Shown one piece after another: positions 56,501-64,000 of a stretch of 64,000 bases of DNA (position 1 is the stretch's first letter; the number at the start of each line of letters is the position of its first letter). The DNA lies in contig NC_088309.1 of assembly GCF_910592395.1 (NCBI RefSeq), forward strand, positions 6,636,501-6,700,500, given 5' to 3'. The DNA comes from Lineus longissimus (Eukaryota; Nemertea; Pilidiophora; Heteronemertea; Lineidae). Made by a program: the position numbers and the translations under genes. The notes under the pieces are model-generated. The model saw only the letters and a program-made list of their open reading frames with translations. It was not told the origin of the DNA and did not search any database.

Positions 56501-57224
56501 TTCGCTGCTTATAATTACAACGGTTAAATTTTCATCATATTGCCAACTCTATATCCATTCTAAAAAAACGTCCATCGTTTGGGTTTTTGCTCTGCTTAAC
56601 CATAGAATATAACGCACTCGGATTTTTTCATTGTGTCTCCCGCAACAGTAATGCAGCGATTAGTGTTGCTGCGACTTATCGGACTTGGGTGGATAACAAT
56701 GCGAAATGAACGAAGGAGGGATATGCCGGTATTGTTGTTCCAATGAATAGAATCTTAACGTGATATAACTTCTAAGAAGATTTTCAGCATTAAATTTAGA
56801 AATCGGATATCAGAGATTTAGAAAGAGTGACTAAAAGAAAGTGTTGTCAGAAGATGATTTCATTGCAGTATTACAATAGATGCCTTGGAACAACTTGTTA
56901 CGTCAACAGAATTATCGTATGGCATTTCATGAAGTGCAGCGTATATTGGGTATAAGATATCGAATCGGAAAACTCATTTTTCAGCCATGCATGAAGTGTT
57001 TTGGTTCAGCACGTATATTTACTACGTGTTACTGTCTTAATGTTTGAAGACTCCCTTGATGATAGTTCTTTTTCGTAAGCGTATTGTTCGTTCTTTCCAA
57101 AACACGAAAGTCCAACAAAACCCCCTAAATGTCTGAAAGTAGACTTCTAATCCAAACACAACATAAACAAAGCACAACCTTATAAAAATAATTAGAATGC
57201 AAAGCAAACTATTTCAAAGGGAGT
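53527..57224. other. Non-coding or unresolved interval (probable GALNT-like intron)
   Basis: No GALNT exon was recognised. Two homopolymers occur: 13 G at 54,033-54,045 and 10 G at 54,558-54,567. A possible minus-strand exon at about 55,320-55,145 (starting MGSSRCKLKLRY, donor CCAG|GTGAGT) has a good donor but no confirmed partner. The frames around the two G-runs look coding-like on the minus strand only if the runs are allowed to shift frame. I leave all of these uncalled. Confidence 0.45.
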
Positions 57225-60200
57225 TTATTTTCCTGTCCCGAAGCGGAATCGTGTGTAGCGGCCGTTACTGCTTCCCCGCATCGCCATCAGTCGCGCTAGT
57301 ATTGACTGTAAATCACTTCGCTTTCCAGCTGAAACGATAAGAAAACAATATTATCGTCAATCATACAGTAGTTCCTCGCATAGCTCGCCGTCTATGCGAG
57401 GAACTACTGTAATACCGTTATCAAATCTTAAAATCTCTTGGTTAGTACCATTGTCGCCTAATCCGAGGATGATCGACCTTAAGGGTCAAGATAGTCCTGC
57501 TTTCATCATAATTTTATCACTCATCGCTCCTCTGTAAAGTTGGTCACTAGGTCACTGGTCTATATATTTCAAAAACATCCCCAAATGGCCCAAAGACTAC
57601 TCCCGTGGGTGCCCCAATGTTTGACTTGGCTTGTTCAACAGACTGAGTTTGATGTCGAAGACAGCGACTAGAAATATGACATTAATTGGTCATCGTGCCC
57701 GCCTATTTTCTTTAAAGAGGCCGCTACACTGAGAGTTTTCTAGGTGTGTGATGGATCATTTTTCTCGTGAGAAGCCTCTACGGTACAACCATTGAAAGAA
57801 AACAACATGTAAAACCCGCATAGAAGCGTCTATTCAATATAGCAATATTTGAATCCCTATCCCTCTGTTCCTATCGCTCCCTCTGTTTCTGTTCCCCCTG
57901 CCCTCTCCATGGCACTTATTTTGTTGATACCGAATATTCTGTAATCCCATCACGATATCGACATTTTAAATTGTTCTTGGCGGTGACAGGGTATCCACTG
58001 CAATTGACATATTAATTTCAACTTTCACCTACTAAATCTATCACTGCCCCTCAATTTGCTCCCGTCCATAGAGCTTTGTATGTGACCAATCTATATCACA
58101 TGGTTTATATGAAATTGGCATGGCTGCATTAACCCATAATCTTTTGGAGATTTCATTCTATATTGTATATCTAATGTATTGTAAAAATTCATAAACCAGG
58201 ACAATGGATGTCGTCAACATTACATTTGATTGTTCGGTGCCTGCGCGTTTACTTGGCTATTTCCACATTAACAATGATAATGAGTTTTTATATAGCGCTT
58301 TCACTGCATCAAAACTCATCTACTGTCTCAAGCGCTTAACAAAGGCAAACTTTATTACCCAGCCTACCAGACGCCTTTCTGGAGAAGCACGAACAGCCAC
58401 AATCTAGTGGGAGACATGCACATGGTCGTTCGATACAATTCAAAATGCTCAGGGAATGATTTTTTTCATTTCTGCACGGAAATGCTGAACTCTAAAAGTT
58501 ATGTTTGGTCTCAAAGCACAGATCAATAAAAAGTAATTTCAAAGAAATACGGCCAGTAGTTCGCGCTCCAGAGCCAAAAATGACGCGGACAAAGAATGAA
58601 CGAAAAGCCTTTAGTCTGAAACTTCCCAGGCCATGCATGCAGAAATTTAAAAAGAAGAATTCATTGCAAGGAAAAAAGAATTTGCAGGATGCATCATCCG
58701 CAGTGTAACATTTGCGTGTCTGCCAAAGACGTTCATTCACGTTCATTAGGTAAAAAGTGTATATCATTCAAAGCGTGCAACATTGCAACACATGTAATTA
58801 GAAGTCCATTTCCGTACATGCGTCTTAGAAAGTCGTTTCCTGTACATGCGCTGCAGTTATAAATAATGTAAGTGGGATGGATTAAGTGGAATAATGACCT
58901 GCAGTCTAGACTTGAAAATCACCTTATAAGGCGTTTAAGGCAAGTACAGTCACCAAGCATGACATGGCAAGCTAATAGTTTCCGTGTGGTGGATGATGAT
59001 TGCTTTGTAATGAAAAGGAAATTCACCAGTTTGTATCGATGCATAAGAAAATAAAAAAATATCATGGCATTCATTGGAGGACACAAACATTTGAAATGTC
59101 ATGCTTTGGAACTAGAAAGGTGTGTCACGTGTGTCGATTCGACCGTATACGTACCTGACACGGAACCTACGACGCCCAGGTATGACTGTAGCAAATAATC
59201 AGCACCAAATTTGGTTATCGCCATGCAATCAAGGATTATCTTGAACATGTTGATACCATTTGATAAGTAAGAAGGTTGTTAAAGCGTATACTTTACAAAA
59301 GGATGAAAATAATCGTATGACTTATTTATTCAAAGCTACACGTTATTTGCAAAAAAATATAAAAATAATCGTATGACCTATTCATTTGAAGCTCAGAAAT
59401 GTTGGCGACAGGTAGTTGTCTCTGCAACATTACATCAACGCTATTCTAGCTTGTATAATGATGACTTTTTTGTCTTGAAGTCAAACAAGCTTTTTACTTA
59501 TTGATACCACCAATCGAACCATTAACCTCTGCCTTGTAGTCATCCTCGAACTAAAACAACCCAGGCAACTTGTATTAAACATTTGAATCTAACGATTCGA
59601 GGACAAAAAAGGCACAGTCTCTTTTTATATAATGAAAGGCATTTTTTCTCTCCAAAAAGCGATTCATTTCTGAGATAATGAAAAATTATTATCTCAATTG
59701 AGTTCACAATGTTTCCGAACTACATACTTATATATGACTCATCAGAGTGCCCAGAATGCTGATTCAAAACCTAAGATCTCATTTATCAATTTTTTAAATA
59801 CACGATTAGGTTCAAAGGAACCAATGTTATATGAGTCAAAATTAATTCCAAGAAGACATAAAAATGTAATTTGATTCTACTCAGATGCACTATTTCGTGG
59901 AGTGTTTAATTAAACTCTTATCATGAGGCAGGTTAGTTCAATTCACAAAGGAAGCGAGTGCCATAGTATACAAGCCTGCGGAAATTGGATGTGGTCCTCA
60001 GAATCTCTTTTGGATCAAAGATGATTTGAAATTTTATTATTTTATTTTTAAGAGTACTTGTTGAGTAAGTTCATGTAACATTAAATTATGGTTGCTCAAC
60101 TGGCGTCAGCAGTAACGTTGGCGTTATGTTCTAACGCTAATAATACCAAGTATGTGTACTTGCTACTCTTATACATGTATATTGTAAATGAAATCAAGCG

Positions 60201-61131
60201 ATGGAAATCACGCTTAATTGAGCTAACGCTGCCGTTTTTATCTCTTACGCCGATTAGGCAACTGAGCGATGTACGTATAGCACCTCTTAATATGTATACT
60301 TGGCGATTAGCGAAAACTTCTAAAATAAAAACCTGCAAAATGCCCCTCATAAAAGTTAAACCACGCAACGGTCGTCTGGGGGATTTTCACTGTTACATGA
60401 AGCAAGAAGGAGTGGATGTTTTCATGTACTTTGTGTGTCTCTGTGACTCCTCGATTTGCTTACGGCACATCAGCCATTTCTTATTACTAGGCTTCATTTG
60501 TTAAAAACGCATTTTTCCAATACTCGCTGCCTAGAAACTGCTAATGGAATACATTTGAGGACCTTCGTCGAATGACGCTCCATCATCTATACTGTGGTGC
60601 CATGTACTCTTCCTTAATGCTTATGGGCACACGACTGGACACTATCGTCTGCCATCTAAATGGTGTTCTCTTATTTTCTTGTATTATACTCTGGCAGCAG
60701 TTTTTCAACTTCATTAATTCTGGTCACAGATCTTCGTAATGTATAGTTATTTCGTTTTTTGCCTCATTTGTTGTCAGATACGATTCTTGCCATACGAAAT
60801 TATAGTCCATTACAAGTGACACAATCGTTTTGCATCATCTGATTATGGTTTCAGAGCAATGAAATTATCCGACTGATTCATCATCCACTTTTCACAAAAG
60901 TGACAGGACCACACCAGGCTGGTGTGATAGTGGGGAAAAACCTAAAAGAAGTGTCGTAAAATGCATTAGTGTTTGCATACTCACATCGTTTCATAGCGGG
61001 TTGCACGGCCTCCGACTCCGGTTCACTTCTCACTCCCTTGAGGAAGTTGCCCCACATGTTGCCGCCGTATACATCTAGAGGGGTACCACTACTGAGGAAA
61101 TCTTTTTCCCAACCATATGGATCGTTTGAAC
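57225..61131 (-). CDS. Candidate secreted peptide precursor, last two exons (5' signal-peptide exon not found)
   Basis: Transcript order: exon 61,131-60,985 (acceptor TTTTCTTTCCAG, donor T|GTGAGT), then exon 57,328-57,225 (acceptor TTATCGTTTCAG, stop TAA). The first ends in phase 1 and the second begins with the two bases needed, so the frame is continuous. The joined protein reads SNDPYGWEKDFLSSGTPLDV and later GGNMWGNFLKGV. An acidic linker leads to two dibasic sites (AMKR, SGKR), and the final segment begins SDLQSILARLMAMRG and ends RYTRFRFGTGK. Dibasic sites followed by a short arginine-rich peptide are typical of neuropeptide or hormone precursors. PLDVYG recalls pedal-peptide motifs and R-x-R-F-G recalls NPF/RFamide ends, but the last glycine is not followed by a basic pair. 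The start, signal peptide and family are unknown. It would lie antisense inside the GALNT-like gene if that gene continues beyond the window. Confidence 0.5.
57364..57411. repeat. Perfect 20-bp hairpin with 8-base loop
   Basis: TACAGTAGTTCCTCGCATAG and its exact reverse complement flank an 8-base loop (ctcgccgt). The ends read TA-CAGT...ACTG-TA, like a minimal Tc1/mariner-type element of two facing terminal repeats. It lies 36 bp upstream of the acceptor of the minus-strand exon at 57,328. Confidence 0.95.
58270..58340 (+). repeat. Possible dispersed repeat fragment (TTTATATAGCGC...CAAGCGCTTAAC motif)
   Basis: AATGATAATGAGTTTTTATA followed by TAGCGCTTTCA and later CTCAAGCGCTTAACA resembles a short sequence that, to my recollection, is dispersed in many marine invertebrate genomes. 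There is only one copy in this window, so the window itself cannot confirm repetition. Confidence 0.3.
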
Positions 61132-64000
61132 CTGGAAAGAAAACAAAGAACATGAAGAGTTAAGATGAATTCATAAGTTACAGCAAACTTGACTCTTCAC
61201 CTCTACAATCTTAAAGGGTCTTGAAACCTTTTGGTTTTTCAGCCAACACAACTACATGTATGAATTCCCTACCGGTTTTGCATGTTTGAAGTTTTTAACA
61301 AGCTCAAACGCCTTGAGGGATGTAGATGGAAGATGGCTGACATGTTCATCAGACTACCCTGTTAATATGGCAGCCTTTCAAATTCTTGTTTTTGTACAGT
61401 CAGTGCGTGCCATTTAGAATTGCATGTACAATATTCGAATCACACAGACTCCTTCTTCGAAGTCATGTTGGCCGGAATGTATACACTCATAAGCAGGGGT
61501 CAGAAGATGTATTATCGTAATATCTTTATAATGGACGTATCTGCTTATAAATGGTCAACAACCGTTTTCATAAAGGTCCATTGATATGAGTGTAGTGGTC
61601 GATTCCAAAACGCCAAATGAAACGAAATTTGTGACATTAATTGTAATCATGACCACTAAATCTTGCTTAAAGCGATATTTCGGCCGCATTCTTGTGTGGT
61701 TTCCTATAGACTCGTCATCTGGGAGACAATATACGAGGTTAGACAGAGACAAGAATGTTACTCATTAGTCCAAACATCAAATGGAATCGCATTATTAATT
61801 GGTCAAACTGGCGGAAGAGACTGTTCTTCTTGATTTGAATTGATTGTGTTTGATTGAGTCTCATCTCGTGCTTTATTTGATTCAGGTTTCAAACGAACGA
61901 GCACTGTCGAACGAGATGTCGGATATAGGAAGTGAATTATGTATGGTTATTGTGAGTGTGGTTCAGAATATGGCATGCGGTAATTAACGAGTTGTTGTCA
62001 GACAAAAGGGAACACCCAAACAACCATACCTACGTCAAACTCGTCAAAAATCAAGGAGGTCTATATTAGGGATCTGAACATAAAATGTCAATAGTATAGT
62101 CCTTTGACGCTGGCGGTATGATGCTGTAGTCAGCTTAATTGGCCGTCGTGCGAACCAACTTGATTGCCGATTTCTTGAAAGTTCGGTTTTTCTTAAATCT
62201 ACTTTTGCGACCCAACACAAGTTCAAGTTTGAGATTTGCTAATCAAGTAAAAAGGGTTTTCTTCATTGGAGCCCTTGGGTTATTTTCGGGCGCCGTGACC
62301 GGGCCCGATTTCTTCAAATATAGTATATACTTCACGTTAGAAAAATTCGTATTTTGATGTTAATTATTAAACGACACGAAAAGGACAAATAAGTGATCAT
62401 GTGTGTGATAATGTCATGAAGTAATGTTAATTACCGTATGTCATTCTTTCATTACAGCCTACGCTTTCTGGCACTACTTAGCAATTTTTTTCTCACCGTC
62501 AAATGCGCATGTAATATTACCAACTTTTTTCCCCAGAACACGTGTCAGCGACAAAAAAATATACCACTGTCCTCAAGAAACGATGAGAATTGCTATTATC
62601 AAATGTCAATATCATCAATTTGTGACAAATCATGCTTAAAGACAGTTATGTTGTGTATTATCTCTTGATATCTCTTGTTTTCTCCGGGGCTGCCAGTAGG
62701 TAATTAACTAGCGAAGGAACAATTATGACTGAATTCCATGTGGGCGCCTTTCTTACTTATTGTGCATTCTCTCGTTACCTCGCTGCATGATTTACTATAA
62801 TGGTCGTAACAAACCATTGTTACCGCATTCTAATTTCAACCATGAGAGCAGCTTATTACACTACTAATTACTTGAAATATATCAAATCGGTTTGCTTGGG
62901 GTGAAATTGGTATACTTATCCACAACCCGGAATCCGTTTTGTTACAAATGTCATACGGATTCGCTCAGGGAAAAACTGATATAAAATAATAACATCATAA
63001 GTTTCCCACCGAGTCAGTCACGCAGAACAAAAAACTGGCATAAAATTTCGTATCTTTTCAGTTAAAGGTGGTTAAATAGGCAGCAGCCAAGTAAGCACGA
63101 TTAAGTTACACAAAATAGCAAATAGAGGTCGCACCTATCTCACAGCATATCGAAACTGTTCACGCTTGCACAAGGAACATAAATGTTTATCGCTGAACAA
63201 AACAAAATCCAACCCTTAAATGTGCATATTAGTCACACAAAAAGACCACCAACTCAGTCCCCGGCTTTGGCGATTTTGTTTAACTCAATCTTATCTACCT
63301 TGTTCCTGCCTAGTCTTCCTTTAAGATGATGGAACAGAAAATGGGAGACTCCCACGCAGCAAACCAATAATGATATGTCGTAGTTTTAATAATGTATCAC
63401 CCTTTATCAGCAAGAACACTCAAAATCTGATGAGGCGACTGGCGCCCATTTAAGAAGGTCACGTCTTCTCACATCAGCCACTTCGTCAGATTGCTGACCT
63501 TTTCGCCTTAATGTTTCGTAAACAGAACGTTTGGGTACTAAGTATGTGTACATTAATTATTCATACAAATAAAGTAATGAGAAGGGGATATGGAGTGGTA
63601 CATCTTCCTGCTCTAAAACGGGACGTTTAAGAATTACAGGGCCTTAAGGGTTTCACTCAAATTGGATCCTGTTGCGTTTATTCCCATATCCGTTTTGGTG
63701 ACATTGTTGAGATTTATAATTGTAAACAGCTCGGTTAAGTGTTTCATTTTCATTATATCGATTGTCTCATAGACTCACTTTGACCACGGAGGTTTTGGTG
63801 TGACAGCCATAACCACTCTTGGGTTGGAATAAAATGTGTCGAAAGTATAGATTATCGGGATTATGCCTAAAATATATCAAGTTTGAGATGTTTAGAATAA
63901 AAATTGATGCCTCGTCTGTCATTTTCCCAACACCTCCGTTGGCGCATCGGTTCGGCGCACATTCACCCTCGTGGTGTTGGGCGAGACAACCAATAACCCC
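61132..64000. other. Non-coding or unresolved interval to window end
   Basis: AT-rich sequence with no recognised exon on either strand. Missing 3' exons of the GALNT-like gene (plus) and the missing 5' exon of the peptide candidate (minus) were both looked for here and not found. No RNA gene or repeat was recognised. Confidence 0.5.

Noticed and set aside
59155-59280. Possible cassette exon of the minus-strand peptide candidate (good donor CAG|GTACGT)
   Set aside because: The only nearby acceptors give a stop codon or the wrong phase relative to the exon ending at 60,985.
60088-60504. 138-codon plus-strand frame starting with ATG
   Set aside because: No recognised domain, AT-rich codon make-up and a competing minus-strand frame. 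It might be real but cannot be supported from sequence alone.

Overview
The window is eukaryotic nuclear DNA from an invertebrate animal. Genes are split into small exons with GT-AG introns. Intergenic and intronic DNA is AT-rich, and small non-autonomous DNA transposons and minisatellites are scattered through it. The gene content (NLE1, a ZNRF3/RNF43-type ligase, a long-stemmed polypeptide GalNAc-transferase, a class A GPCR and a family of intronless multipass proteins) fits a marine invertebrate, perhaps a lophotrochozoan (mollusc, annelid or brachiopod). The phylum is an inference and was not tested.

Layout. 1-17,663: no supportable exon; it holds one MITE copy, a 20-bp tandem repeat and a degenerate repeat, and is probably a long 5' intron or upstream DNA of the next gene. 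17,664-23,463 (+): seven 3' exons of a ZNRF3/RNF43-type transmembrane RING E3 ligase, covering part of the PA domain, the TM segment, the RING-H2 and a long tail; its first exons are not found. A long presumed 3' UTR runs to a polyadenylation signal near 27,030. 27,241-28,055: a minisatellite with a 115-bp higher-order period. 28,409-42,937 (+): a complete 14-exon NLE1 (Notchless) gene of 481 codons, rebuilt exon by exon with consistent phases. Its 8.7-kb intron 9 holds three minus-strand genes with uninterrupted reading frames: two paralogous multipass membrane proteins of an unrecognised family and, between them, a GT32-like glycosyltransferase.

43,190-43,930: an inverted (fold-back) minisatellite just past NLE1. 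44,080-46,843 (-): a complete six-exon gene for a 369-residue single-pass type I membrane protein that I do not recognise. 48,704-50,588 (+): a complete three-exon rhodopsin-class GPCR of 351 residues that lacks the usual extracellular disulfide. 51,375-53,526 (+): the first two coding exons of a GALNT5-like polypeptide N-acetylgalactosaminyltransferase with a lysine/glutamate-rich stem; its catalytic exons are not visible and probably lie beyond 64,000. 57,225-61,131 (-): two phase-compatible exons that look like the end of a secreted peptide precursor with dibasic sites, with a perfect 20-bp hairpin just upstream of the last exon.

There is no operon logic here. The shared themes are signalling and the cell surface (ZNRF3 for Wnt receptor turnover, the GPCR, the peptide candidate, the Golgi glycosyltransferases) and one ribosome-assembly gene (NLE1) that hosts unrelated genes. 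A single MITE family with pogo/Tigger-like termini (CAGTRGAACCTC, TA target duplications) has seven recognisable copies or fragments, four of them in or beside introns of the ZNRF3-like gene.
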